Shown in pieces: positions 1-10,855 of a stretch of 64,000 nt of DNA. How positions within the stretch are numbered: the first letter of the stretch is position 1; the number at the start of each line of letters is the position of its first letter. Position numbers and translations under genes: made by a program. The DNA lies in the NCBI RefSeq assembly GCF_963855985.1, contig NC_087111.1, positions 2,733,001-2,797,000 on the forward strand. Direction: 5' to 3'. The notes under the pieces are model-generated. The model ran no database searches and was not told the origin of the DNA. It was given only the letters and a program-made list of their open reading frames with translations. The DNA is from Ostrinia nubilalis (Eukaryota; Arthropoda; Insecta; Lepidoptera; Crambidae).

Positions 1-1019
1 ACCTTGGCGAAGGGTGTGACGTCTACTGGGATGCGGTAGTTAATTAAAATTTCTTGTCTTCTGTAAATTAAATATGAGAACATTTAAGAACATTTGGGTA
101 AGTTTGTAACTAAGTACAACGTAGACGTTTCTGTAACTCTTTTTCGAGTGGGCACTATAACCAATAAACCACTTACCGAGAAAATTAAAATGTCAATAAA
201 TCTAAACCGCCGCTGGCGATTTACTTTTTCGCTGAAAAGTAAATCTTTTCATAATTAAAATGAAGTCGCTTCCGCTATTATTACGGTATTCTTATACTTA
301 AAAGGATTGTTACCAAAATACAAAGTAATTTGGTAAATGTAGATTATTTATAAAATAAAACATTTTCATTTTCCCTTTCATTTCCGCTGTTTGTGCGCTT
401 AGATCTTTTAAACTACTCAACGGATTTTAATAGAGTTCCAGCAATAGATAGAGCGATCCTACTGTACTGCACCCGTGAGAGGGCCGAGGCGGGACGCTAG
501 TTGTATTGTAAATAAATCAGTTACTTTTTTCTAATTCTGTCAATCCTGGTACAGTTAATATAAAAGCGATTTTTTTTTTCAATAGAGGTGTAGCGAAATT
601 TGAAGAAATGACGCTCTCTGTAAGCAAGTTCAACTCGCATTATACGAATGGTTTTTTTATGAATAAGAGTTAAAGTTATTGAAAAATAGGCATTATCAGG
701 GGTGTCACAGTCTATAGCCCGTGCTATATCCCGCGATTCTTCCTTCCCCACTATACATTTGCCCTTACCCACCCCCACATTACCCCAATTGTTATGAAGT
801 TGCTCGCTGTTCACAAAACGATTGCATTATTAGCTCCGTACCTCTTCAACTCGTTAACTTGTATGTGAACTTTAAACTATAGTTAATTCAGGCACAATTT
901 CTTTCAAATTAGACGCGCATTAGTTGTCCATTTGCAGGATCGCGGAAAATTCTATGACAACTGCGTTGGAATAAAAATGTCAATTACCAATAGCTAGCGT
1001 GTGGTCCTGGCAAACGCAC
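1..1019. other. AT-rich stretch, nothing recognised
   Basis: No coding frame, RNA gene or recognised repeat could be supported. The longest open frame (97 codons, minus strand, 521-814) is lysine/arginine/isoleucine-rich, has no family feature and runs through T tracts, so it is treated as chance. Confidence 0.5.
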
Positions 1020-1020
1020 A

Positions 1021-1216
1021 AATTCCCATCTCTCGTTCCCACCGCTGCAACTCCTGTGTAGCCAGGATCTACAGCTTGACCGCCAATAAAAACCCAATCA
1101 GTGAAAGTCAAGTTTGTCCCGGGGGAAAGTTAAACTGTCATTAGACCTGCAACGAAATTAATCGGAAGAACATAGGAGGAGTTCGAAATTAAGCGGATGA
1201 CAGGTGAGAAACAAGG
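1021..1216 (+). repeat. Interspersed repeat family A, copy 1
   Basis: One of about eight copies in the window of a ~200-bp repeat. Its markers are CTCGTTCCCACC, GTAGCCAGGATCTACAGC, GTCCCGGGGGAAAGTTAAAC and CGAAATTAATC. Other copies lie near 6940, 12181 (minus), 18287, 20126, 25328, 51095 (minus, partial) and 52920 (minus, partial). No coding frame and no clear terminal inverted repeats are seen. It is probably a MITE or SINE of unidentified class. Confidence 0.75.
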
Positions 1217-1321
1217 TTTAATAACCTTTATGAAAAGATATGCACCATGAGATTTGCATTCGCTACGAAATTACGTACGACAGACTTCCTGCTCAAAACG
1301 TGTAATTTGAACGAGCTATGT

Positions 1322-1474
1322 CATTCGTTCGTCAATTCGTCTCTACCAAAAGACGTCCACTGCTCAACAAATATCTCCACCAAGGATTCCCATAACAACC
1401 GGTCCTGCGCTGCCCGCATCCAGGTGCTTCCCGCGACCTTCACCAGATCGTCGGTCTACCAAGTGGGAGGCCCG
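1322..1474 (-). mobile_element. RTE-type LINE 3' end fragment
   Basis: Read on the minus strand this has the recurrent LINE 3' end seen more than ten times here: a proline/arginine/tryptophan-rich tail of the reverse transcriptase (PPTRWTDDLV..AG..W..AA.DR..W..LGE....QQW), then the GGACGTC stop region. The CGTTCGTTCG-like end is the tail. It is diverged and interrupted, so it is a dead fragment. Confidence 0.75.
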
Positions 1475-1721
1475 CATTATCACGTCTGCCGGTCCGTGTT
1501 ACTAAGTAAAATATGAATTGCTTTAGGTTTTTCTGGTGGTTTCTCATCCTTGGGATAAATCTATTGTCAGTATATTTCTTAACAGGACCCCGAGGCGATT
1601 AGTATCAATATTGAGTTCAATTGACCGAATTTATGGTCACTGCAGCCGGCGCACACCGCGGCCATCAATGATAGGGTGTCTCTACTGTCTTAATAGGAAT
1701 AGGACATTGACAACACACTTC

Positions 1722-1904
1722 ATACTAATATTATAAAGGCGAAAGTTTGTGAGTGTGTGTGTTTGTTACTTCTTCACGTCTAAATGGCTGGAGCGATTTT
1801 AATAAAATTTGGTATGGAATTAGCTGACACCCTGGCTGACACCCACCCTGGACAGACACATAGCCTACGTTTTACCGCGGGTAACACCGCGGGACACAGC
1901 TAGT
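1722..1904 (+). mobile_element. Non-autonomous Helitron-like element
   Basis: It starts in TACTAATATTATAAAGGCGA and ends in a GC-rich hairpin (TACCGCGGGTAACACCGCGG) followed by CACAGCTAGT. These are the standard lepidopteran short Helitron ends, with CTAGT at the 3' terminus. There is no coding content. A close relative lies at 24166-24320. Confidence 0.75.
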
Positions 1905-2998
1905 CTTTTTAATAAAATATCGTAAAATCTATAAAAAAATCTTTAATTTTATCACAATATCAATAGCAAAATTTAGTATTAGCTTTTGCTCGCAACTCTC
2001 TCTGCGTAGATTACGATAAAAAGCCTATCATTCTAAAATTTCACCCATATCCGTACAGCAGCGTCAAGATAGAACAACAACATCTTAAACAGTCAATGCA
2101 TTAAAAAACACATCATACAAAAACAAAACAACACATAGTTTTTAGAAAATAATTTATTTTCTTGCAAGATTGTCAGTTTACATTGGCGGACTGTTCAGAA
2201 TTTAGGTTGTCCTCATAAAAAAGTTTTCATATGCGTTGCAAATCAGTTTTCCCTTTTAGCGGAAAATCGGGTAGTTGGAGTTTTATGGGGAAAGTTATGA
2301 GTGCCACTTAACAAAATGATCTTGGGACGGCATAAGGTTATGTTTTTTATTTATTGTACACCTTTTAGGACAACTTGTATGTAAATCAAACAAAATGATG
2401 AACACTAAATAAGAAAATAATACCCTTTTTTTACTTTCGCTATCTAATTGTGTCTTTTCCTTGAATTGTCTAGAAGAAAAAGCTTTCTAGTGATAATTAT
2501 AATGACGTTTATTTTAAACTATTTTACAGTTCATATAGTTAGTAATAGAATTTATATTCAATTGGTCTTAAAAGTACGATAAGACCTCTTAATATTATTA
2601 TCTTGACTTTTAGTTTTTTCTTGTAATTGTATTAAAGGTTAAGAAAAGTAGGTATCTGTCTGTATTATTATGTATAGTATAAGTTTATTATGACGTCTAT
2701 AAAAATAAACATTTCTTTGTAGTATAGCAAATAATACTTCTAACAATATAAATAATATTATGCTTGTTTATCTGTGCCCATGCCAACATTCAAATACGAA
2801 ACAACAAACCCGTCTCTGTTTCGCGGCGAAAAAAACAAACTCTACGTTTAAAGCAAAGACATAATTAATCTTAAGTCCTGTAATTCACCGTGAATCCAAC
2901 AAACAAGTGGATAACAAATCGTAGGCATTACGATCATAGTTTCCTTTGCCTGTTGACACGAGGAAAAAATGTGCAAAAAACAAAATGGCCATTAACAC
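1905..2998. other. AT-rich stretch, nothing recognised
   Basis: About 75% A+T by eye with no repeat or coding frame that I can support. Confidence 0.5.
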
Positions 2999-3000
2999 TA

Positions 3001-3269
3001 AAGCCTTGTTTGCATTAGTCGAGTAATTTAGTATAGATCGTTTCATCCACGAAGACGCGCCCCACCAATTTTCGGTCGAGGGAAGTGCGGGGTGCGGGGA
3101 CTTTGATCCGAGCAATCCGAGCGTCATTATTGTAGTGTGCGTGTGCATGGATAATTTAGCGTGTACCGATAACACTCAAACATTAGCGGAAGAATGGTGG
3201 GGCGCGTCTTCGTGGATGAAACGATCTATACTCGCCACTCGACTAAATCGACTAGTGTGAACAAGGCTT
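3001..3269. mobile_element. TIR MITE with TA target duplication, copy 1
   Basis: The ends AAGCCTTGTT and AACAAGGCTT are inverted repeats flanked by TA on both sides. The match continues inward, with an indel, through GTATAGATCGTTTCATCCAC and GAAGACGCGCCCCACCA on the left and their complement on the right, so the arms are roughly 70-80 bp. There is no transposase frame. The TA duplication suggests Tc1/mariner origin. A rearranged copy lacking the outer ends is at 31377-31566. Confidence 0.8.
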
Positions 3270-3553
3270 TAATAGAAGTTAAATGGAGCAACACAAGCGT
3301 GTTCATAAATTAATGAGGCATTCATGTTCATACAAATATGGATGAAGCCATTGAATATGACAAACGCGTTTATTGTGCATCCCACATGATGTGAGTAATC
3401 TTCAGATTCCATATTTATGCGTTACTAGCTATTGTCTATGACTTTGTCCGAGTTAGCAGACTTCTAATTAGTATACTACCAGATGAGCTATTCAGAATAA
3501 AATTATGACGTATTAAGGTTGCGATTGGAAGGCTGTGATCAAAAAGTAATTTA

Positions 3554-3699
3554 CGCCCGTATTCACAAACGATGCTTTCTTAAGTGAAGCAGCAAATCGA
3601 ACGCACAGCGTTGAATAGAGCTCTGTGATTGGTTCGTGTGTCACCCTGTGCGTCCACGCGCACTGTGAGACCTCATAGTAATGTTTGTGAACACAGGCG
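3554..3699 (+). mobile_element. MITE family B, copy 1 (TTA target duplication)
   Basis: The ends CGCCCGTATTCACAAACGATG and CATAGTAATGTTTGTGAACA..GGCG are imperfect inverted repeats flanked by TTA on both sides. The core has CACAGCGTTGAATAGAGCTC and CCTGTGCGTCCACGCGCACT. The 3-bp TTA duplication suggests PIF/Harbinger-like mobilisation. Further copies are near 24663, 26650, 30652 and 50963. Confidence 0.85.
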
Positions 3700-3702
3700 T
3701 TA

Positions 3703-4163
3703 GCCGATTGCGAGGGAGGGAAAGGAGCTGTTGTGCCAACTGTTACTAAAACTATTGTTTCTGTGATTTGAACTTAAATTATGTTCCACCCGCGCTCTGA
3801 CAGAATTCTGATTACTTATATTACAAGTATTTGTAATTATGTTATTAATCTATTTATTATTGACATTAATGTTTCTAATTTGCGTATCAAAATGCTAACA
3901 AAGGAAGATTATTCTCGCTCTGAATACTGAAAACTCGATTCAAACTCAATCAAGCTTTTGATTGGTTTAATTAAGATATAGAGGCTTGAATTAACACTCA
4001 AATATCTATTAAATGTATTTTCAGAACGAAAACATTCCTCAAATAGACACAATCATCATCATTTCAGCCACAGGACGTCCATATTGACCGGTTGGTAGCG
4101 CCCTTGTATGTCAAGTTTTATCTCACAAATTTTTCAAACGTTCAATTACAAAATAAGTCAATC
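3703..4163. other. AT-rich stretch with RTE tail scrap
   Basis: Mostly unrecognised. ATCATCATCATTTCAGCCAC followed by AGGACGTCC near 4052-4085 is the extreme 3' end of a minus-strand RTE LINE. Confidence 0.55.
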
Positions 4164-4484
4164 GCCTCTGTGGTCTAGTGGTAAGACCACCTGCTTCAGA
4201 CGCAGAGGTCCCGGGTTCGATTCCCAGTGGGGGTAGAATTTTGTGTTCGGTTTGGTTGGTGGTAGGGCTTGTTCTAAGTCCGCCTGGCTAGCTACCACCA
4301 TCTTACCCAAGTCTGTCGCCATAACAACATGTTAACAGCATTGTTGTGTTCCGGCAGTTAGAGGTATTTCCTCCGTGGATGAGGATTCCGGGTGAAGCTC
4401 GCTTCCACCTTCGGTCTGATCATCACTTACCATCAGGTGAGATGAGATACAGGCCAAGAGCTTCCTACGTTGTGGATAAAAAAG
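4164..4484 (+). mobile_element. tRNA-derived SINE, family 1, near full length
   Basis: It has a tRNA-like head with pol III A-box (TGGTCTAGTGG, 4171-4181) and B-box (GGTTCGATTCC, 4214-4224). A body follows containing GTTGTGTTCCGGCAGTTAGAG and CATCAGGTGAGAT, and it ends in GTTGTGGATAAAAAA. The 3' side of the head does not pair with its 5' end as an acceptor stem would, so this is a SINE and not a tRNA gene. A second headed copy is at 50341, and tail fragments are at 23981, 25566 and 27127. Confidence 0.85.
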
Positions 4485-5389
4485 TATGAATGCATAAATA
4501 ACACAAACATACATAAACATTGTTCAAATGTATATGAATGGAAATATACTCGTAACTTTACAACTGGTAAATGAGATGTGACGGCTCTATCAATTTAGCA
4601 CTAATGGTAGGTCTTACAAATTGACTACCTTGTGTTGGTTTTAAATCTAAATGCCAAGACGCTTTGATATGAGGGTGATGTCATATATTTTGTTAAGGCA
4701 AGTTACATTATTAGAATGGATTCACGGCAGATAATAAGTAGTGTACAAAAAGGTTACTACATAATACTAATATGAGTGCGATGATGTGGTAAAGCAATAA
4801 ATGATTTACCACTTTGTGAAGATTTTATAGAATGCTTGAAAATTGTCCAAGGCTGCTTGCCTCTTTACCTCGCCAGTGTGCATTAATATTGAACTATCTG
4901 ACCGTTCTTTGTACCGACTATGTGCATCAAAAATAATGTAGAAATCGAAAAAAAATAATTAAAAAATATATGATGATTATTATTTAAAATCGGTCCAGTA
5001 GTTTCGGAGCCTATCCAGTACAAACAAACAAACCCCTTTTTATAATATTTAAATAAGTGAGCTTTTACTTCTTTTATTATTAAGTTTAGTAAGTAAAAAA
5101 TAATAACTCACGTAGTCAATAATTGTTTCATAAGGAATACCTACCTACGTTTATGCAAGATTGCTTTCAAAATTTTAATTAAATAACTATTTATTATGCA
5201 TATAAGTTAAAGTAATTTCCAATCCAATTAGTTTGGAGCACTATTACAAATAATTATATTTTAATTAAAAGGGCGCTAAAACGATATTGAATACCTTAAG
5301 TAAACGATATATGTAGGTAGAGAACTTAATTTGAATAATTATGTAATACCAAAATAGTTTAGTTTTATATTTTCTCAGCTAATAGGTAA
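4485..5389. other. AT-rich stretch with Helitron scrap
   Basis: Nothing is recognised except 4985-5052 (CGGTCCAGTAGTTTCGGAGC, then CAAACAAACAAAC and TATAATATT). That is the 5' end of a minus-strand Helitron-like element. Confidence 0.5.
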
Positions 5390-6320
5390 GGGAGAGTCCG
5401 GTAATTTGGACCAGTTTTTTTCAATCTCATTTTACACATAGTTTTCTTTTGTTCTTGCTAATGTTCATGGTATATAATTAAAGAGAAATTATTCAACTTA
5501 CTATTTCATAGGTATTAATCAACATAATTGTTGTATATTTAGCACAAATCAACAAAATACGAGTTCAGAGCTTCGGTCCAATTTAGCCAACCGGTTCGAT
5601 AATTTGTACCACAGGGTTACTAAATTGGATTTCAATAAATTTCAAGCCTATAAAAAAACTATGGCTAAATATTATACGATACATTCTTAACAAATTAGGT
5701 AACGAAAAGGAACAGTAGTTAATAACATAGACAATCGATATTGTTTTACACGTTATCACGATTTTGAGTAAAAGTTTTGTAATTCCAATTATCGTAACAC
5801 ACACTTGTACCTAATCTACTTTGCCAGTCTTTTGCGTTCATTTATTGTTAGTCAAACATAACTACGCTATTATAACTTCAAAATATGATTTACTAAAAAA
5901 AAATTCAAAATCCTTTGGTAAAGTTCCATACAACTTGATGTGGTACAATTTAGCCGACTAGGTGATAGTGCTTTTAAAAAATCGGTAAAAAATATAACTT
6001 ATAAATACCGAAAAATATTTCAAATAATTGTAATCCACACTAATTTAGCTTCTAAATAATATATTAGAAACACCCTGTGATTAAATTTAACAAAATTACA
6101 AACTAAACATGCATTGTCAAAAGTTACTTGAAAACAATGTAAAAATACTTTTCAAAATAAAACACACGTGTTCGTTGTCACGGCAAAAACCATATGGCCG
6201 ATATTAATTGAATTTAGTTGTGTATCGCTAAGTGTTGCAATTACAGACATTCAATAAATACTTTACGAAATATAAGGGTGGTACAATTTACCCGGCGGTA
6301 CAATATACCGAACTCTCCCT
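5390..6320. mobile_element. TIR element with repeated TACAATTTAGCC motif
   Basis: The ends GGGAGAGTCCGGTAATTTGG and CCGAACTCTCCC are imperfect inverted repeats. Inside, variants of the end motif recur in both orientations: CGGTCCAATTTAGCCAACCG, GGTACAATTTAGCCGACTAG, GATAATTTGTACC, GGTACAATTTACCCGGCGGT. There is no transposase frame. The exact target duplication is unclear (flanks TAA and TAG). Confidence 0.7.
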
Positions 6321-6897
6321 AGTAGTTAGGCTTAATAGTTAGGTAATAACTTTTAAGTAAGTACCAGCCAAATAGTTAATTAATATTATTATTATCTGAA
6401 GAATAATCTTTTTGAATTACATTCCATCAAAAAAGTCTACTTAAGTATAATACTTATGCAGCAGATACAAATATTTTTTATACAAATATGTTACACGACT
6501 CATACGTTTGAATTTCATAACAAAGTCAGTTATTAGTTAAAAATATAATTTGCAATATGAAAATGGACTGCGAGTATCAAACTTCCAATCCAAGTTATAC
6601 TTCCAACTAAGTACAAAAAATATATTTTATATCCTTTATACTGAGAACATCATGGTCACCCTATGCACGTATTTGTTTTGCCGGTGTCCTAACGAAGATA
6701 CATGAGGGGTCCGGTCTTATAGACCGGAAGGAGAGCCAAAGACATAAATATATCCAAATAATACTACTGACCGAGTTTTTTCCTTGCGTAAGACTACAAT
6801 CACATCGATATTAAGGCGGCGATACACACTTCAGTTACCTACTAGTAGATGCACGTGCATACCAATTGCAGGTGCCACCAACTGTCATGTGTATAGG
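6321..6897. other. AT-rich stretch, nothing recognised
   Basis: No supported feature. A frame at 6784-7020 runs into known repeat and is not considered coding. Confidence 0.45.
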
Positions 6898-6902
6898 TTA
6901 CA

Positions 6903-6948
6903 CCAGTGTTTTACAACCTGTGGGTCGCGACCCCCTGGGGGGTCCGGG
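6903..6948 (+). mobile_element. hAT-like terminal fragment
   Basis: CAGTGTTTTACAACCTGTGG, then GTCGCGACCCCCTGGGGGG, resembles the common CAGTGGTTCTCAACC-type hAT end with its GGGTCGCGACCCC palindrome. Only one end is present; it abuts a family A copy. Confidence 0.55.
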
Positions 6949-7013
6949 GGAAAGTTAAACTGTCATTGGACCCGCAACGAAATTAATCAGAAGAACATGG
7001 GAGTTCGAAGTTA
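6940..7013 (+). repeat. Interspersed repeat family A, partial copy
   Basis: It matches the second half of family A from GGGGGAAAGTTAAACTGTCA through CGAAATTAATCAGAAGAACA. The 5' half is replaced by the hAT-like end next to it. Confidence 0.75.
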
Positions 7014-7032
7014 CGAGTAGGTACGCTATTAA

Positions 7033-7244
7033 TAATGGCCGCTGGGGCAGGAAAGTTCTTGAGTGGCGATCACGAGCTGGAAGACGTAGCGTGGGCAGGC
7101 CCCCCACTAGGTGGACCGACGATCTGGTAAAGGTCGCGGGAGGTACTTGGATGCAAGCGGCGCAGGACCGGTCTTTGTGGAAGTCCTTGGGGGAGGCCTT
7201 TGTCCAGCAGTGGACGTCTTTCGGCTGAAACGAACGAACGAACG
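7033..7244 (+). mobile_element. RTE-type LINE 3' end
   Basis: Translated on the plus strand this has GRWGRKVLEWRSRAGRR followed by RPPTRWTDDLVKVAGGTWMQ and SLWKSLGEAF.QQWTSFG. That is the C-terminus of a LINE reverse transcriptase protein, ending in a CGAACGAACGAACG tail. It lacks everything upstream (5' truncation). Confidence 0.85.
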
Positions 7245-7375
7245 CTATAGTAGCATGCCTGTATCTGAGGAAAGAGGAGATCGCACAACATTTGATTAAA
7301 AAAATTTATAGTTGGAAAATGTATATTAATTGCATGTCAGCGTGTTGTCATTGCGTCCGTTACTTGCACAAAACT

Positions 7376-7516
7376 TTAACAAGCTATTCCATTTAGCATT
7401 AAAAAGAGGCTGACAATAGTGACTGAGTTTCTTGCGCTGCTTCTTCTCAGCACTGGCCCATTTATTGTCCTGAAGCAGTGGTAGGGTTAATACTGGGACG
7501 TGTAAAAGTGCTTTAG
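7376..7516 (+). mobile_element. LINE 3'-UTR-like repeat, family C
   Basis: Shared in inverse orientation with 18523-18645. Markers are GAGGCTGACAATAGTG, TTCTTCTCAGCACTGGCCCA and GTAGGGTTAATAC..GTGTAAAAGTGC. It resembles 3' regions of lepidopteran LINEs, and no coding part is attached. Confidence 0.6.
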
Positions 7517-7517
7517 C

Positions 7518-7604
7518 CTCCGGCCTTTGTGGAAATCATTGGGGGAGGCCTATGTTCAGCAGTGGACGTCCTATGGTTGAAATGATGATGATGATGATGA
7601 TTAT
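7518..7604 (+). mobile_element. RTE LINE 3' terminus with ATG tail
   Basis: CTTTGTGGAAATCATTGGGG, then CAGCAGTGGACGTCCTATGG and TTGAAATGATGATGATGATG. This is the last ~70 bp of the element plus its trinucleotide tail. Confidence 0.8.
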
Positions 7605-7996
7605 GATTCCATTTTACTGGCAAGTGTATCGACCCCTTTAAGTGAGAAGATAGCAACAGCAAAAAAGGAGAGTGCGATGCATGAGCTGAATGCTTACACA
7701 CATAAGGTCACTTTTGATAGTAATGGTGCCTCCTTACAAACGGTTTAATTGATGCCATTAATGGCTTTTTAGTAACAACAACTGTCTGCCTTAATTGGAG
7801 GCATTATACTAGTCGGTAGTAATAATAATTTTTTCATTAACGGAATGAATTCAAAGCGAAGTTAAAAATCCATTAGTCATTCACACGATCGAATTCACTT
7901 ATAATAAACTATAAGTTCCGCAATTTATTACACCGATCTTGTCGCGACAAGGAAAAATTTCCGTGCTTTTAAGCGATTTTGTGAAAAATATTATTG
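7605..7996. other. AT-rich stretch, nothing recognised
   Basis: No supported feature before the LTR element begins. Confidence 0.5.
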
Positions 7997-8000
7997 GCAG

Positions 8001-8247
8001 TGTTAATTATGAAAAATCTAAAACGTTAAAATAACGGTATCGTTGTGGCTAATGAGATGCTGTCATAGTGACATTGACGATACGTCAATGTCACGCTAGC
8101 ATCAAACGTGAGAATAGAGGGACGCGCGGAGACGACTCCGCGCGCTTTTGTGATAAGTGATGAATTGTATTTAAAATAAGGCAATATAATGTACAAGATG
8201 AGTATCCAGTGTTTTATTTATGAGAATAGATCGACCGGCCTCTAATA
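8001..8247 (+). repeat. 5' LTR of element 1
   Basis: 247 bp starting TGTTAATTATGAAAAATC and ending GGCCTCTAATA. No difference from the 3' LTR was found by eye, which implies recent insertion or conversion. It contains the inverted pair GACATTGACGATACGTCAAT and an AATAAGG/TTTATT-rich stretch that could serve RNA 3'-end formation. Confidence 0.85.
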
Positions 8248-8262
8248 GTTCAGAAGTGAGAT
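8248..8262 (+). promoter_or_regulatory. Putative primer-binding site of element 1
   Basis: GTTCAGAAGTGAGAT immediately follows the LTR. LTR element 2, read on its minus strand, has CTCAGAAGTGG at the same offset. The shared CAGAAGTG suggests the priming site. I could not match it to a specific tRNA with certainty. Confidence 0.45.
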
Positions 8263-8528
8263 CTGAAACCTATGATAGTAACGTGATTTCAAAGTGTTCC
8301 AGGTGACCAATGTTTCGTGTTATTTGTCACGAATGTTATCACAAAACGCCCACGGTTCTATGATTATAATGGAATATGATGAAGAGAGAATGTCATGGAA
8401 ACCACGCTGACAACTATGTGAGATGCAGAAAACTATTTAAGTACGAGAAATGATGGACTCGAATGATGAAGATGCTCCTTCCGTAACTTGGCTTGTGGTC
8501 ACGTAAGTGGTGAACAACTTGATTAACG

Positions 8529-8543
8529 ATGGCCTCAGACCAG
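8529..8543 (+). other. ATG with adjacent splice-donor-like site
   Basis: ATGGCCTCAGACCAG followed by GTACG is a short start plus donor near the 5' end of element 1. A good acceptor (TTTCTTGTTTCAACAG) lies on the same strand at 10445-10460. It could be a leftover leader exon, but there is no supporting coding sequence. Confidence 0.25.
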
Positions 8544-9647
8544 GTACGATTCATTATTATTATCGATTATTCCAACAGCAACAATATTAACACATTTCCT
8601 TTTTGAGTAAAATAATGCATGGAAGTGAATTATGCAACAAATGTTATAGGTATTGTCAGTCTTTACTGATAATGCCAGGAATGTGTGTGAAAGCTATGGT
8701 ATGTGCTCACTTTAATTTCAATGCCTAATAAGTTATTTTAGAAAAGCAAATTAAATTGCACGGTGTTCATTTGTTCATGTTAACATTCTGCGAAGAATAA
8801 CCTGTTGAGATTTAAAATCTATAAAGAATAGATAGAATATGGTCAGATAAATTAAATATGTTTGGTAATCATGCCCGAGTAACCTCTTGGCATTATTTTG
8901 GAGAAGAATTAATCATTAGTTTTAATTAAAGTAAATTGAAGCTAAGATCTGTGTTGTGTAAATCAGTTTTAGTATCATGATGTTTCTTTCTTGATGTTGA
9001 GTAAATAATACAAGATGAAATAACTTAAAACATTTAGCTAATTGAAATTAAGTAAAGCAGCCAGTTATATCATTGAACATGGGTATTTTTGGTATTCTTA
9101 TAATGATTGATACTTCAATTAATTATTATTGTTAAACATAATTATTGTGTACTCATGGTTACTGTAAGACACATTATATTACACCATAATGCTATATTTG
9201 AGTAACAATAATGTTAATAAGATAAGTTATTAAGTTTCTCCAACTTATCAATTAATTTCTACTGCCAGCAGTCATTTAGATTGTATTACTAACATTTTAA
9301 ATAAGTGTGGGTGACCAAAATTTATCCAATTATGATATTACATAAAAGATTTAGAATGTGGTACATTAAAGGTCTTCTTGTGTACCAGCCATTATTGTTA
9401 ATAATTCTCACATGGTGAAATGATTTTAATCTTGAGGTTATTTATATTAGCTGTTTAATAAAAAGGTTACTGGTTGTAGCATGTTGTGTGTGCATATTTT
9501 TAGATTTGACTTGAGTTTTAGATGTGGTGACTTATCTGTCTGCGGGTTGGCCCTGTGGTGAGCAAATCAGTCAAGCACAATACCAGAGTGAAGCTGAACA
9601 CTGAGCAAGGGTACTCCACATAAGTGATTTGGAGTTGGACAGAAGGT

Positions 9648-9733
9648 AATGCAATACAAAGGGCATCAGCTGTGATATTTGGTGAGTGAAAATGCAATAC
9701 AAAAGGAATCAGCTGTGATATTTGGTGAGTTGA
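9648..9733 (+). repeat. Tandem duplication, 2 x 42 bp
   Basis: The unit AATGCAATACAAA..ATCAGCTGTGATATTTGGTGAGT is repeated head to tail with few differences. It lies in the AT-rich intron-like part of LTR element 1. Confidence 0.8.
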
Positions 9734-10261
9734 ATTAATGTTTTATTGCAAGGGTTGAGCTGAGACTAGCAGTGCCACTGCGGCTTGGTTGTTTAACTGT
9801 GCTTATTCTTGTCATTGGCATGAAATTGCATACAATTAACTTGAGTGTGAACAGATTTTAATAATTAATTAGCTACAGTCTACTGCTAGACTTTAGAACT
9901 TCCCAACTGCCGCTAGCAACCTTAAGCAAAAAGTTATTTAAAGTACTTGGGTATTTCTTGTGAATGCTTTGAGGATGGTAACTTCATTGAAGTATTTGCA
10001 ATTGTGCTGTTACCTAAGATAATAACAAGAAGTTTATTTTGATAAAGCTACATTTGTGTGTGGAGCAACTTGGTGTTCACCCAAACACAATGTTAAGCAT
10101 CAATATGTTTCACTTGCATTGTTTTGTTGTCAGTGATGATTTATGTAGTTGTGTTATTCATCTTAATATGTTGATAATGTTGTGGTTATGGGAATGGTTT
10201 GAAAATAATAATAATAATGTATATGATGTACTTGTTGATCATACACCAGTGGACATTGTCA

Positions 10262-10330
10262 TTCTGCGTGAGATGTCCTGATATCTGTGTGAGATGTCCT
10301 GATATCTGTGTGAGGAGGACATGTGGCATG
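10262..10330 (+). repeat. Short tandem repeat, GTGTGAGATGTCCTGATATCT
   Basis: Units of about 21 bp (TGTGAGATGTCCTGATATCT) occur in tandem. Related TGTGTGGGATGTCTGTGTGA and CATCATGAACTATG units recur at 10650-10855 and flank the GC-rich blocks. The whole area looks like a decayed minisatellite that the exon-like blocks interrupt. Confidence 0.65.
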
Positions 10331-10453
10331 ACATGACAAGCTATGTGGAATGGCCTAATCTGTGTGGATTTAAAGTGAAAGAAAAGAACCCTAACTAATC
10401 CCATGAATAATTTAGGATTATGATATAGATGTACTGTGTAATGATTTCTTGTT

Positions 10454-10650
10454 TCAACAGAACCAAAGGTGGTCAGCGTGCAGGGGTGCGTAGAGCAGCG
10501 CCAGCTGCAGGAGCCCGCGCGTGGGCGGCGGCGGCGGCTCAAGCGTGGCGGACCGCAGCAGCGCGACAGCCAGCTCGGTGCAGAGCGGCGTGGCGCGCGG
10601 CGCGGCTGGCACGCGGCTGCTCCTGCGGCGTGTCCACCGGGTGCCACCAG
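10454..10650 (-). pseudogene. Exon-like GC-rich block in antisense within LTR element 1
   Basis: Base composition jumps to about 70% G+C. On the minus strand, after an acceptor-like ACACACAG at 10658-10651, a frame reads with a helical, leucine-rich character: LCTELAVALLRSATLE, a run of five prolines, then TRGLLQLALLYAPLHADHLW, ending at TGA (10456-10454). The plus-strand frames are arginine/glutamine/alanine-rich and less protein-like, although a good plus-strand acceptor borders it at 10460. I read it as a captured exon. The parent gene is not recognised. Confidence 0.4.
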
Positions 10651-10855
10651 CTGTGTGTAACATGTTATGACAAGCTATGTGAGACATGTCATGACAAGCT
10701 GTGTGGGATGTCTGTGTGACATCAGGAATTGTGAAGATGTCGTGCCTTGTGTGGGAGACATCATGAACTATGGACATGTGACATTGTCATGAAACTATGT
10801 GGATATTGTCATTCTGTGTGGGATGTCTGTGTGACATCATGAACTATGTTTGGCG
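10650..10855. repeat. Degenerate GTGTGACATCATGA repeat
   Basis: Many variants of GGATGTCTGTGTGACATCA and CATTGTCATGAAACTATG. It separates the two GC-rich blocks. Confidence 0.6.

Noticed and set aside
521..814. 97-codon minus-strand gene
   Set aside because: Composition follows the AT-rich background, there is no domain, start context or splice evidence.
4164..4235. tRNA gene
   Set aside because: A- and B-boxes are good, but the 5' and 3' ends do not form an acceptor stem, and a SINE body with A tail follows. The same head recurs at 50341.
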